A stretch of 64,000 bases of DNA from Elioraea tepidiphila DSM 17972 (lineage in GTDB: Bacteria > Pseudomonadota > Alphaproteobacteria > Acetobacterales > Acetobacteraceae). Below the pieces are notes generated by a model. It saw only the letters and a program-made list of their open reading frames with translations, did not search any database and had not been told where the DNA came from. Position 1 is the stretch's first letter. Every line of letters starts with the position of its first letter. The stretch lies in the NCBI RefSeq assembly GCF_000378465.1, contig NZ_KB899917.1, positions 62,001 to 126,000 of the forward strand, read 5' to 3'. Made by a program: the position numbers and the translations under genes. Below, one piece after another: positions 25,710 to 34,714 of this stretch.

Positions 25710-26219
25710 ATGAGCCGGATCTTGAAGGTGGTGTTGGTGGCAGGCGGGCTGGCGACGGCCGGGCTGGTCGGCTACGGCGCCGGCAGCATGGGCGCGTTCG
25801 CCCAGGGCGGGCCTGGCCCCGGCCCGGGCATGGGCATGGGCATGGGACCGGGTGCCGGCGGCGGGCCGGGCATGATGATGGAGCGTGGCGACGGCCCGCG
25901 CGGCCCGTGGGCCGAGGGCCGCGGCGCGATGCGCGGCGAGCGGGGCGAGCGCGGCTGGCAGCGCGGCCAGCACCACCACCGTGGCGGGCCCTTCGCCGGG
26001 TTCTTCATCAACCGCGACAACAAGAACCTGAGCAACGATGACGTGAAGAAGATCGCCGAAGCGGGCCTGCTCTGGTTCGGCGAGCGCAACTGGCGCATCG
26101 GCGACGTGACGGACGCGGGCAGCCGCACCGCCCGCTTCACGCTCACCACCGACAATGGTGGCGTCATCGCCACCTTCGAGATGGACCGCAACACGGGTCG
26201 CGTCCGCCGCGTCGGCTGA
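25710..26219 (+). CDS. small exported protein, Gly/Met/His-rich, likely two-component target
   Basis: 169 aa with an N-terminal hydrophobic signal (VVLVAGGLATAGLVGYGAGS). After it comes a low-complexity part rich in Gly, Pro and Met (GPGPGPGMGMGMGPGAGG), an Arg/Gly part and a QHHHRGG cluster that could bind metal. The last ~70 residues form a compact domain (DVKKIAEAGLLWFGERNWRI, then FEMDRNTGRVRRVG) with a PepSY-like look. GGAGG precedes the ATG. Divergent from a kinase/regulator pair across the direct repeats, it may be a metal- or stress-responsive periplasmic partner; function is inferred, not recognised. Confidence 0.8.
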   Translation: MSRILKVVLVAGGLATAGLVGYGAGSMGAFAQGGPGPGPGMGMGMGPGAGGGPGMMMERGDGPRGPWAEGRGAMRGERGERGWQRGQHHHRGGPFAGFFINRDNKNLSNDDVKKIAEAGLLWFGERNWRIGDVTDAGSRTARFTLTTDNGGVIATFEMDRNTGRVRRVG

Positions 26220-26271
26220 TCGCGGCCGGTCCACCTTTACGCCCGGGGCACGCGGCGGCAGTCTCCGCCGC

Positions 26272-26916
26272 GTGTCCGCCCCGCCTCTCCCGCCGGCCGA
26301 GCGTGCCGCGCTGCGCCGGCTCTATGCCCGCGAGCCCGGTCTCGCCGCGATCGAGCGCCGCGCCGGGCCTCTGCCCTGGCGCACCCGCGAGGCGGGCTTC
26401 GCCGGCCTGCTCGCCGCGATCGTCGGCCAGCAGATCAGCAACCTCGCCGCCGCCGCGATCTGGGCCCGGCTGCGGGCGCTGCTCGCCACACCGCCCTGCC
26501 CGCGCGCCTTCCTCGCCCTCTCCGATGACGCCCTGCGTCAGGCCGGGCTTTCGCGCCCCAAGATCGCCTATGCGCGCGGCCTCGCCGAGGCCTTCGCCGA
26601 CGGCCGGCTCGATGCGGACGCGCTCGCCGCCATGCCCGACGAGGAGGCGATCGCCGCGATCGCGGCGCTGAAGGGCTTCGGGCGCTGGTCGGCCGAGATC
26701 TACCTGCTGTTCGCGCTCCAGCGCCGCGACGTCTTCCCCGCCGCCGATCTCGCGCTCGCGGCGAGCCTCGCCGACCTGCGCGGGCTGCCGGAACGGCCGA
26801 GCGAGAAGGCGCTGCGCGCGCTGGCCGAGCCCTGGGCGCCGTATCGTGGCCTCGCCGCACGCCTGCTCTGGCACCACTGGCGGCACGTCAACGGGCGTGC
26901 CGCGTTCGATTCGTGA
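26272..26916 (+). CDS. DNA-3-methyladenine glycosylase II (AlkA-like)
   Basis: 214-aa helix-hairpin-helix base-excision glycosylase. The helix LLAAIVGQQISNLAAAAIW is the family's substrate-pocket segment; LKGFGRWSAEIYLLFALQR is the HhH motif and the catalytic aspartate is Asp159 in VFPAADLAL. It removes alkylated bases from DNA. The N-terminal domain of E. coli AlkA is missing, as in most AlkA-like enzymes of other bacteria. Start is GTG at 26272; the open frame runs upstream into the previous gene but without family similarity. Its stop is 11 bases before the crotonase ATG. Confidence 0.88.
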   Translation: MSAPPLPPAERAALRRLYAREPGLAAIERRAGPLPWRTREAGFAGLLAAIVGQQISNLAAAAIWARLRALLATPPCPRAFLALSDDALRQAGLSRPKIAYARGLAEAFADGRLDADALAAMPDEEAIAAIAALKGFGRWSAEIYLLFALQRRDVFPAADLALAASLADLRGLPERPSEKALRALAEPWAPYRGLAARLLWHHWRHVNGRAAFDS

Positions 26917-26927
26917 AAGGACCGACC

Positions 26928-27716
26928 ATGGACGAGAGCCCGCATATCCGCACCGAGCGCCCCGAGCCCGAGATCGCCGTGGTCGTGTTCGACCGTCCGG
27001 CCAAGCGCAACGCCTTCGATCTGGCGATGTGGCGCACGCTCGGCGCCGTGATGCGCCGGCTCTCCGACGACGAGACGCTCCGCTGCGTGGTGCTGCGCGG
27101 CGCGGGTGCCGAGGCGTTCAGCGCCGGCGCCGACATCTCCGCCTTCGAGGTCGAGCGCGGCAGCCGCGAGAAGGAGGATCGTTACGGCGAGGTGCTGCAC
27201 GAGACCTTCCAGAACCTCCGCACGTGCCGTCACCCGACGGTCGCCATGATCCGCGGCGTGTGCATCGGCGGGGGTGCCGGGATCGCGACCATGTGCGATT
27301 TCCGCGTCGGCGGCGAGTCGATGCGCTTCGGCATCACCGCGCGCAATCTCGGCATCTGGTACCCCTACGCGGAGATGGACCCGGTGCTGCAGATCGCGGG
27401 CTATGCCGTCGCGGCCGAGATCTTCATCGAGGGGCGCATCTTCAACGGCACCGAGGCGTATCAGAAGGGGCTCCTGTCGCGCGTCGTGCCCGACGATCAG
27501 GTCGAGGCGGAGGCGATGGCGCTCGCCCGACGCATCTCTGAGGGCGCGCCCCTCTCGGCGCGCTTCCACAAGCGCGCGATGCAGCGGCTGCGCGGCCCCC
27601 TGCCGATCACGCCGGAGGAGGAGGCCGCCGTGAACGACTTCACCCGCACGGAGGACTACCAGAACGCCTATCGCGCGTTCCTGGCGAAGCGGAAGCCGGT
27701 GTTCGAGGGGCGCTGA
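26928..27716 (+). CDS. enoyl-CoA hydratase/isomerase family protein
   Basis: 262-aa crotonase-fold protein acting on acyl-CoA thioesters. The oxyanion-hole strands are seen in GAEAFSAGADISAFE and MIRGVCIGGGAGIATMCDFR. The usual catalytic glutamate region reads GITARNLGIWYPYAEMD, so the acid/base residues differ from classical hydratase and the reaction may be isomerisation, hydrolysis or decarboxylation. ATG at 26928 has GAAAGGA at a proper distance; an in-frame GTG at 26913 overlaps the alkA-like stop and is less likely. It follows the glycosylase in the same transcript, a pairing without obvious functional logic. Confidence 0.88.
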   Translation: MDESPHIRTERPEPEIAVVVFDRPAKRNAFDLAMWRTLGAVMRRLSDDETLRCVVLRGAGAEAFSAGADISAFEVERGSREKEDRYGEVLHETFQNLRTCRHPTVAMIRGVCIGGGAGIATMCDFRVGGESMRFGITARNLGIWYPYAEMDPVLQIAGYAVAAEIFIEGRIFNGTEAYQKGLLSRVVPDDQVEAEAMALARRISEGAPLSARFHKRAMQRLRGPLPITPEEEAAVNDFTRTEDYQNAYRAFLAKRKPVFEGR

Positions 27717-27805
27717 CCCGGGCATCGCGCCCGCAGCATCTCGTTAACCACGCAGTGGCACGATGGCGGTTCGGCATCCCTCCAGCCCTGGGGACGCGCC
27801 TTCGC

Positions 27806-28927
27806 ATGACCTCCCCGGCTCCCGCCGCGCCGCGGGCCCTGCTGACGGATTTCCAGCCCGCCACGTTCCTGGAACGCGGCGCGACGGTTCCGTTCACCTC
27901 GCCGCTGCTCCAGCAGGCCCGGATCCGGCTCGGCGCCGGCGGGACGCGCGAGGTCGTGCTGCGCAACCCGTCGGGCGGACCCGGCTGGTATGTCGGGCCA
28001 TGGGACGGCGTGGTCGAGCTCGCGCGCGTCACCGTGCATGACCGGCTGGTCTACAAGCGGATCGAGGAGACCGGCGCGATCACCCCGCTGGAGATCCGCC
28101 GTGCGGCCCGCACGGTCTCGGCCGAGGGCTACGGCGGCCAGGCGGCGAAGGCCGCCGCCGTCGCGGCGATCGAGGCCGAGGAGCGCGAGTGGCGCGGCAG
28201 CTACGCCACCCTGCTCGCGACCTTGCTCGGCCAGGCGGGCCTCGCCGGCTCCGACCTGATCGCCAAGGCGCATTCGCGCCAGGAGCTGATCGAGCTTGCC
28301 CCCTCGCTGCTCGCGCCGATCGCGCCGCGCCTCGGTCTCGCGCCGGGGGTGATGGCCGAGACGCTCGAGGAGCTCGCCACCGTGCTCGCCCGCATGGGCG
28401 GCGCGGCCGACCGGCCGGCCCAGACGCCGCGCGACCTCGCCGCCGCGCGGCGCCTGCTCGCCGAAATCCGCACGCTTGCGGCCGAGGACACGCGCGCCGA
28501 CCCCGATGCTGTGCGCGCCATCCTCGGCGTGGGCGACATGACCGTCACCCTCGCCGAGGACGCGCTCGGCCGCGCGCGCGCCGAGGCGACGCGGCCCCAG
28601 GCTCTCGTGATGGCCTGGGGCGAGAACCGCGCCGCCACCAAGGCCCGGCTGACGCGCGCCGAATGGCTGCTGGACGGGTGGGCCACGCTCGTCTCGATCT
28701 GGGACACCGCCGGCGAGCAGCCGCCCGGCAGCCAGCGCCACGCCCTGCCCGAGATCCATCTGCTGCTGCCCATGCTCCCGCGCGAGGTCACCGGCGGCAC
28801 GGTGCAGCCGGTCGCGCCGCCGAACTACGCGCGCAAGGTGGTGCGCGGCGCGGAATGGCTCGCCGAGCTGGCCGACGCCGACGTGATCGCCCGTAACGAA
28901 CGCGCGCTCGCGCGCACCGTCGCATGA
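27806..28927 (+). CDS. conserved-looking protein of unknown function (first of a pair)
   Basis: 373 aa, no signal peptide and no membrane helix. The N-terminal ~100 residues are beta-rich (TVPFTSPLLQQARIRLGAGG, then WYVGPWDGVVELARVTVHD), and the rest is helical with many Ala/Glu/Arg. The C-terminus has PEIHLLLPMLPREVTGGTVQ. ATG at 27806 is chosen; an in-frame GTG at 27755 is possible, and neither has a strong ribosome-binding site. The stop overlaps the next gene (ATGA), so the two proteins are made together. I cannot assign a family. Composition matches the chromosome. Confidence 0.75.
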   Translation: MTSPAPAAPRALLTDFQPATFLERGATVPFTSPLLQQARIRLGAGGTREVVLRNPSGGPGWYVGPWDGVVELARVTVHDRLVYKRIEETGAITPLEIRRAARTVSAEGYGGQAAKAAAVAAIEAEEREWRGSYATLLATLLGQAGLAGSDLIAKAHSRQELIELAPSLLAPIAPRLGLAPGVMAETLEELATVLARMGGAADRPAQTPRDLAAARRLLAEIRTLAAEDTRADPDAVRAILGVGDMTVTLAEDALGRARAEATRPQALVMAWGENRAATKARLTRAEWLLDGWATLVSIWDTAGEQPPGSQRHALPEIHLLLPMLPREVTGGTVQPVAPPNYARKVVRGAEWLAELADADVIARNERALARTVA

Positions 28928-30183
28928 CCATCGCACCCGACACCGTGCGCGCCGAGATCGCGACCTCGCTGCGCAACGCGCCGGAGGGACGGCTGCGCGC
29001 GGTGATCGCCGTCATCGATCGCCACCCGCGCCGCGCCGAGGTCGAGGATCTGGTCGAGCTCGTACGGCCCCGCCTCGCCGGGCTGCACATCCCCCGGCCG
29101 CTCACGCCGCAGCGCGCGCTGGTGGTGCCGTTCGAGGGGTTGCTCGCGGGCGGCGATATCGTGCCGCGCGATGGCTTGCGCATGCCGCGCGCGGTGCTGT
29201 CGCCCCTGTTCGCGCTGGTGCGGGAACGGATCGATCCCGCCGCCTGGACGGAGGCCGAGCGTCTTGCCGAGGGCCGGCGCGCCGACGATACCCCGGCCGT
29301 CATGGCGGTCGGGCGGCGGCTCTGGCCCGGCGCGGTCGAGGCATTGGAGGCGTTCCGCGACGATCCGCGCGGCATCGGCCGGGCCCTCGCCGCCGCCGGC
29401 CACGATGCGCAACTGCTCGCCGATTGCCTCGCCCGGATCCTCCCGCTGATGCGGCTCGGCGAGGCGATGGCGGCGGCCCTGCTGCCGCGCAACGGCGTGG
29501 CCCTCGATCCCACCCTGCCGACGGCACCGCATCGTGGCCTGCTGGTCGGCTGCGTCCAGCGCGACCCGGCCCTCTTCCGGCTGATCGCCGCGGCCATGCT
29601 GTTCCGCTCCGAGTTCCCGGAATCCGTGACGCGAATCATCCGCGACATCGCCGCTAGGCTAGACCGGCCGGCCGTGTTCGGCGTGGTCGGCGAAGTGGCG
29701 GACGCGCTGAAGGCCGATCTGGAGGCACCGGTGACCGGTCCCGGCCTCGCGTCCGAACGGCGCGGCCAGGCGGCGATGCGGCTCGTGACGATCGTCTCGG
29801 TCCTGGAAGGCATGCCGCGCTTCGACGCGCTGGCGATCGAGGCCGGGCGCATCCTCGGCGGACAGTTCACCGCCACCGTGCGCGACAGCGTGATCGCGCC
29901 GCTCACCGCGCTGGCGCGTCAAGGCAGCGCCGAGGCCGATGCCGTGCGCGCGCTCGAGACCGCGGCGCATGCCGCGAAGCGCATCGAGGCGGCCGGACGG
30001 CTCACTGGCGCGACCTCGGCGTTCAAGGAGGCCTTGGCGGCCGCGCGCCAGCCGGTGGCCGCGCTGATGCGCAGCGCGGCACAGGGGTCCGTCGGCGGGA
30101 TCGGCCGGGCCGAGATCGCACGGCTCGCCGAGATCCTGCTCGGCTCGGACGAGGCGATGGCGCTGCTGACCGAGGCCGGCTGA
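28924..30183 (+). CDS. protein of unknown function (second of a pair)
   Basis: 419 aa, soluble, almost wholly helical by eye, with no recognisable motif or signal peptide. It contains HPRRAEVEDLVELVRPRLAG near the N-terminus, a hydrophobic LFRLIAAAMLFRSEFPESVT in the middle and a helix-rich end (AEIARLAEILLGSDEAMALL). Its ATG overlaps the stop of the upstream unknown gene, implying a joint role. It converges on the PEPC-like gene with only 44 bases between and no hairpin. Function unknown. Confidence 0.78.
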   Translation: MTIAPDTVRAEIATSLRNAPEGRLRAVIAVIDRHPRRAEVEDLVELVRPRLAGLHIPRPLTPQRALVVPFEGLLAGGDIVPRDGLRMPRAVLSPLFALVRERIDPAAWTEAERLAEGRRADDTPAVMAVGRRLWPGAVEALEAFRDDPRGIGRALAAAGHDAQLLADCLARILPLMRLGEAMAAALLPRNGVALDPTLPTAPHRGLLVGCVQRDPALFRLIAAAMLFRSEFPESVTRIIRDIAARLDRPAVFGVVGEVADALKADLEAPVTGPGLASERRGQAAMRLVTIVSVLEGMPRFDALAIEAGRILGGQFTATVRDSVIAPLTALARQGSAEADAVRALETAAHAAKRIEAAGRLTGATSAFKEALAAARQPVAALMRSAAQGSVGGIGRAEIARLAEILLGSDEAMALLTEAG

Positions 30184-30227
30184 CGCGCAGGCGCCCAGCG
30201 CGCATCTTCGCCCGGTTCGACGTTGCG

Positions 30228-33005
30228 CTATCCGAACGATCCGACCTCGTGGGCGATCGCCGCCGACCCTTCGCGCACCAGCGCGAACCAGCGCCGCATC
30301 GGGCCCAGGATCTCGGCGTGCTCGGCCTCGTAGGTGGTGGCCGCGCGCGGACCGGCCGGCTCGCCGAACTCCATCGCCGCGGCCGGATCGGGCAGCGACG
30401 GGAACACGTCCTCCAGGAAATCGACAGCGGCCGGCACATCGAGCCGCAGGATGCGCGCGACCAGCGCTGCTCGCGTGACGCCGTGGCGCGGGCTGAAATC
30501 GGGGATGCGCGCGGCGAGCAGCCAGATCCGGTGGATCGCGGCGATGCGCAGCGCATGCATCGCCACCAGCCGATCCGACGCCCCCTCGCTGCGCCACGCC
30601 GCATCGAGGGCGAGCCCGTCGGCCTGGAGGCGGCGGAACAGCCGCCGCACCGGCGCGGCAAGGTCGAGCGCTTCCAGGGCGGAGGCAACCGCCGCGAGCT
30701 GCTCGCGCCGGCCGGGCCGGGTCGAGCGCTGCGCACGGTCGAACCAGGTGCCGGGATCGAGGGTCGCGACATAGCCGCGCAGGATGTCGAGATCGCCGGC
30801 CGCGCGCGCGGCCGCCGCCATCGCCATCGCACGGCCGAAGCGAGGGCTCCTCGCGCGCAGCTCGGCGAAGGTCTCCGGTGCCCGCGCGATCGCCTGGCCG
30901 AGCCCGTGCAGCGTGTTCGCGAGCCAGCCAAGCTGATGCAGGATCGCATTGTTCGGGATCGCGCGCAGCTCGCGCGGATGGCTGATCATCGCCGGCCCGC
31001 CCAGCCCGTCGGTCTGGCGCTTGGCCGGGCGCGAGCCGGTGGGATCGAGCAGCGCGGGGCCGAACGCGCCGAGCAGCGCCGCATAGCCGGGATCGAGCAC
31101 CAGCGCCTCGACGGCGGCGCGCATGGAGCCGAAGAACTCGGCCGCGTAATCGGCCTCGGTGTAGATCGGATCATCGGCCGTCGCGGGCGGGACGAACAGG
31201 TGCTCGGCGATCCGCGCCACCGAGGCGGTCGCGAGCGCCGGCGTGCCGAACAGCAGATACCCGTCCGAGCCCTGGAAGCTCGACTCCTCGCGCACCGACA
31301 GCCCGGCCTCGGCGAAGCGCGCGCGCGAGTGCACGGGCGCGAGATATTCGAGCCGATCCGCGAGGCTGGTCGGGTGCGCCCCGCGGCCGATCGACTCGCC
31401 ATGGGTGTTGAACAGCACCAGGTCGAGCCCGCCGAGATCGAAACGGCGCAGCGTCTCGGCGAGCTTCAGCCGCAGCCGCTCGATCAGGAACGAGGCGGCG
31501 GGCTGGCCGACGAACCGCCCCGAGTCCGAGTAGCCGAATTGCAGGCAGAGCCGTCCGAGACGCCTGAGATAGGCGCGGAAATGAGGCGAACGCAGCGCCT
31601 CCTCGAGCACGCGCGCGCCGTGCTCCAGCCCCTCGGGCGTCTCGAACAGCGGGCTGATCTCGACCCGATCCTCCACACCGAAACGGCGGGCGAGCCAGAG
31701 TGCGGCGAGCAGCGTGTAGCCCGTCTCGGTCTCGGCGATCAGGAACCGGATCGGCTGCGACCCGTCGATGTGCTTCAGGATCTGCGCAACCGTCATCATC
31801 AGCCGCGCCGCGGAGGACTGCTCGGCGAGGATGGCGCCGAAATCCACCGGCACGGTCTCAACCGAATCGAGTGCCGCGTTGATCGCGGCGACCAGGCCGC
31901 GCCGGCGCGCGCGATCCTCCGGCGCGGCATCGAAGCCCAGGCGGTGGCGCAGCGCGTTGTGCACCTGCTGCGCGTTCAGCCGCACATGCGTGTGGGCCAG
32001 GGACAGCCCGTGCGAGACGAGGCCGGCGCGCGCGACCACGAGCCCGAGCCGCGCCGCCTCGTCGGCCTCGGCGATCGCAGCGTCGAACTGGGCCTGCACG
32101 GCCTCGATCCCGGTCAGCGCGGTCTCGCGCCCGGCGATCAGGGCGCGAGCGAAACGCTGCACCTCCTCCGGCTCGGGCGTCGTGCCGACGGGGCAGAGGG
32201 TGAGCTGCCGGTCGGTCTCGGCCAGCGCGGCGGCGAGCGTGTCCGCAAGCGGGCCGGGCGGGACGGCGGCGGCGAGCCGCGCCAGCCCCATCGCCTTCAT
32301 GCGCAGACGGAAGCGGATCGTGTCGGCCCAGCCGATATCGGTGCGCCCGTCGGTGTCGTAGCCGACCCAGGAGGCCACCAGCACCGGCGTGGGGTTGAGC
32401 GCCATCCAGCGATCGGGCCACGTCCGCCGCGCCGCGGCGACCAGGGCGGAGACCAGCGCATCGATCGCATCGCGCGCATGCGCGATCGCGCCGGCGGCCT
32501 GGGCGAACTCCTCCTCCAGCGTGATCGGCGCGGGGCGGTGCGCCGGCGGCGCGGCGTGGCACGCGCTCTCGTCATGCGCGGCGCGCGCGAGCAAGGCGGC
32601 CGCAGGGAACGGCATGGAGAAGGTCGGGTGCGCGGTGAACACCGCCGCATAGCGCGGGCGCTCGACCGCGGCTCGGAAACCGGCCCAGGGCACCGGGCTG
32701 TCGGCGGGGTCTGGGCGGACGATGCGCGCGGCAATGCGATCGAACTGATCGGTTCCGGTCTCGCCGACATAGCGCGCGAGACGCTGGGCCCGGTCGCGGA
32801 ACGCCTCGTCGGCCAGCCGGCGCAGCGCCGCGGCGAGCGAGGCCTCGTTCAGCGCGCCGTCGTCGATCCGCCGGCTGATGCCGAGGGCGACGGACAGCAC
32901 CGGGTTGCCGAACGGATCGGTCGCGGCGGCGGCGCGCGCGCGCGCGGTCAGCCCGAGCAGGTCCTCGACCGCGGCATCGAGAAAGGGGGTCGGGGCGGTG
33001 TCCAC
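30228..33005 (-). CDS. phosphoenolpyruvate carboxylase homologue with altered active-site motifs
   Basis: 925 aa, the size of bacterial PEP carboxylase, which makes oxaloacetate from PEP and bicarbonate. The overall fold is recognisable: VFTAHPTFSMP (His126, where true enzymes have TAHPTE), LQFGYSDSGRFVGQPAAS (classical GYSDSAKDAG, lysine replaced by Arg), FNTHGESIGRGAHP (classical FHGRGGTVGRGG, first His and Arg replaced) and LRAIPNNAILHQ (classical LRAIPWVFAW). The usual C-terminal QNTG is absent; the protein ends in EVGSFG. It may have another reaction or a regulatory role. GTG at 33005 gives a natural N-terminus (DTAPTPFLDAAVEDLLGL); a longer frame to 33089 is less likely. Confidence 0.8.
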   Translation of the reverse strand: MDTAPTPFLDAAVEDLLGLTARARAAAATDPFGNPVLSVALGISRRIDDGALNEASLAAALRRLADEAFRDRAQRLARYVGETGTDQFDRIAARIVRPDPADSPVPWAGFRAAVERPRYAAVFTAHPTFSMPFPAAALLARAAHDESACHAAPPAHRPAPITLEEEFAQAAGAIAHARDAIDALVSALVAAARRTWPDRWMALNPTPVLVASWVGYDTDGRTDIGWADTIRFRLRMKAMGLARLAAAVPPGPLADTLAAALAETDRQLTLCPVGTTPEPEEVQRFARALIAGRETALTGIEAVQAQFDAAIAEADEAARLGLVVARAGLVSHGLSLAHTHVRLNAQQVHNALRHRLGFDAAPEDRARRRGLVAAINAALDSVETVPVDFGAILAEQSSAARLMMTVAQILKHIDGSQPIRFLIAETETGYTLLAALWLARRFGVEDRVEISPLFETPEGLEHGARVLEEALRSPHFRAYLRRLGRLCLQFGYSDSGRFVGQPAASFLIERLRLKLAETLRRFDLGGLDLVLFNTHGESIGRGAHPTSLADRLEYLAPVHSRARFAEAGLSVREESSFQGSDGYLLFGTPALATASVARIAEHLFVPPATADDPIYTEADYAAEFFGSMRAAVEALVLDPGYAALLGAFGPALLDPTGSRPAKRQTDGLGGPAMISHPRELRAIPNNAILHQLGWLANTLHGLGQAIARAPETFAELRARSPRFGRAMAMAAAARAAGDLDILRGYVATLDPGTWFDRAQRSTRPGRREQLAAVASALEALDLAAPVRRLFRRLQADGLALDAAWRSEGASDRLVAMHALRIAAIHRIWLLAARIPDFSPRHGVTRAALVARILRLDVPAAVDFLEDVFPSLPDPAAAMEFGEPAGPRAATTYEAEHAEILGPMRRWFALVREGSAAIAHEVGSFG

Positions 33006-33103
33006 GGGAGGGCATTGTGCACCTGCGAAGGCGGCGAATGCCAGCACCCGTTGACCCCGGACCGCACGCCGATACCGTTCGCGCGCCACAGGCGGAGGGC
33101 AGC

Positions 33104-34711
33104 GTGAGCGAGGGTTCCGAGTCGGACTACGTGATCGTCGGCGGCGGCAGCGCGGGCTGCGTGCTGGCCGCGCGGCTCTCCGAGGATCCGTCGGTGACGG
33201 TGACGCTGCTCGAGGCCGGGCCGGAGGACCGGCACCACTGGATCCACATCCCGGCCGGCTATGCCAAGCTGTTCATCTCGGGCCAGTTCGACTGGAAATA
33301 CGAGACCGAGCCCGATCCGGAACTGCACGACCGGCGCATCAAGTGGCCGCGCGGCAAGGTGCTGGGCGGGTCGGGCTCGATCAACGGGCTCGTGTTCCTG
33401 CGCGGCAGCCCCCGCGACTACGACCGCTGGGCGCAGGCGGGCGCGCGCGGCTGGTCCTACGAGGCGTGCCTGCCCGCCTTCAAGGCGATCGAGACCTGGG
33501 AAGGGCCGCCGTCGGCGCTGCACGGCACGGAGGGGCCGATCCGCAACGGGCCCACGCGCGACCTCTCGCCGGCCGGACGCGCCTTCGTCGCCGCGTGCCA
33601 AGCGGCAGGGCAGCCGGCCTGCCCGGACTTCAACGGCGCCTGGTACGAAGGCGTCGCGCCCAACCCGCTGAACGTGAGCGGCGGGCGGCGCATCAGCTCG
33701 GCGCGCGCCTATCTGAAGCCGGCGCGGTCGCGGCCGAACCTGCGCGTGCTGACCGGCGTGCGCGCGCATCGCATCGCGATCGCCGAGGGCCGGGCGCGCG
33801 CGGTGGAAGGCCGCGGACCGGGCGGGGCGGCGCGCTGGGCGGCGCGGCGCGAGGTGATCGTGAGCGCCGGTACGATCGAGAGCCCGAAGCTGCTGATGCT
33901 GTCGGGTATCGGCGACGCGGCGACGCTGGCGGCGTTCGGCATCGCGCCGGTGCTCGACGCGCGCGGGGTCGGGCGCAACCTCCAGGACCATCTCGTGGTG
34001 CGCATGCCGTTCCGCACGCGCGCGGCCGGCACGATGAACGAGTACACCGCCTCGTGGCTCGGCTATCTGCGCATGGGCGCGCGCTGGCTGTTCGCGCGGC
34101 GCGGCCCGCTCGCGGTCGGCGCCTCGGAGGCGTCGCTGTTCGCCCGCGTCACCCCCGGCGCCGAGGAGCCGGACCTGCAGATCCAGTTCATCAATTTCAG
34201 CTTCACCACCCTGGCCGAGGGGCTGCATCCGCATCCCGGCATCGCCTTCGTGGTCGGGCAGTGCCGGCCCGACAGCCGCGGCGAGATCACGCTCGCCTCG
34301 GCCGATCCGGAAGCGCCGCCGCGCATCATCCCGAACTACCTCACCGCACCCAACGACCTGCATGTCACCGTAGAGGGCGTGAAGCTCACGCGCCGGATCG
34401 TCGCCAGCCAGCCGCTTGCCGGGCTCGTAGAGGAGGAGCTGCTGCCAGGCCGCGCCGTGGCGAGCGATGCCGCGATCGCGGACTGGGTGCGCTCGGCCGC
34501 CTCGACCGTCTATCACCCCTGCGGAACGGTGCGGATGGGCGACGATGACGCGGCGCCGCTCGACACGCGGCTGCGGGTGAAGGGTGTCGCGGGGCTGCGC
34601 GTGGTGGATGCGAGCGTGTTCCCGCTCGTGCCGTCGTCCAACATCCAGCCGGCGGTGCTGATGGTGGCGGAGCGGGCGTCCGCGATGATCCGCGAGGATG
34701 CGCGCGGCTGA
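33104..34711 (+). CDS. GMC family FAD-dependent oxidoreductase (choline dehydrogenase-like)
   Basis: 535-aa flavoenzyme oxidising an alcohol. The N-terminal FAD motif is YVIVGGGSAGCVLAARLSED; GMC signature 1 is in GKVLGGSGSINGLVFLRG and signature 2 near SAGTIESPKLLMLSGIG. The catalytic histidine pair region is STVYHPCGTVRMG and the end SSNIQPAVLMVAERA is standard. Start is GTG at 33104 with GGAGG six bases upstream. It is divergent from the PEPC-like gene over 98 bases and converges on the aminotransferase gene with a 3-base gap. Substrate could be choline or another primary alcohol. Confidence 0.93.
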   Translation: MSEGSESDYVIVGGGSAGCVLAARLSEDPSVTVTLLEAGPEDRHHWIHIPAGYAKLFISGQFDWKYETEPDPELHDRRIKWPRGKVLGGSGSINGLVFLRGSPRDYDRWAQAGARGWSYEACLPAFKAIETWEGPPSALHGTEGPIRNGPTRDLSPAGRAFVAACQAAGQPACPDFNGAWYEGVAPNPLNVSGGRRISSARAYLKPARSRPNLRVLTGVRAHRIAIAEGRARAVEGRGPGGAARWAARREVIVSAGTIESPKLLMLSGIGDAATLAAFGIAPVLDARGVGRNLQDHLVVRMPFRTRAAGTMNEYTASWLGYLRMGARWLFARRGPLAVGASEASLFARVTPGAEEPDLQIQFINFSFTTLAEGLHPHPGIAFVVGQCRPDSRGEITLASADPEAPPRIIPNYLTAPNDLHVTVEGVKLTRRIVASQPLAGLVEEELLPGRAVASDAAIADWVRSAASTVYHPCGTVRMGDDDAAPLDTRLRVKGVAGLRVVDASVFPLVPSSNIQPAVLMVAERASAMIREDARG

Positions 34712-34714
34712 CCG

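Noticed and set aside
30249-33107. 952-codon plus-strand frame antisense to the PEPC-like gene
   Set aside because: No recognisable motif; a codon-phase shadow of the real minus-strand gene.
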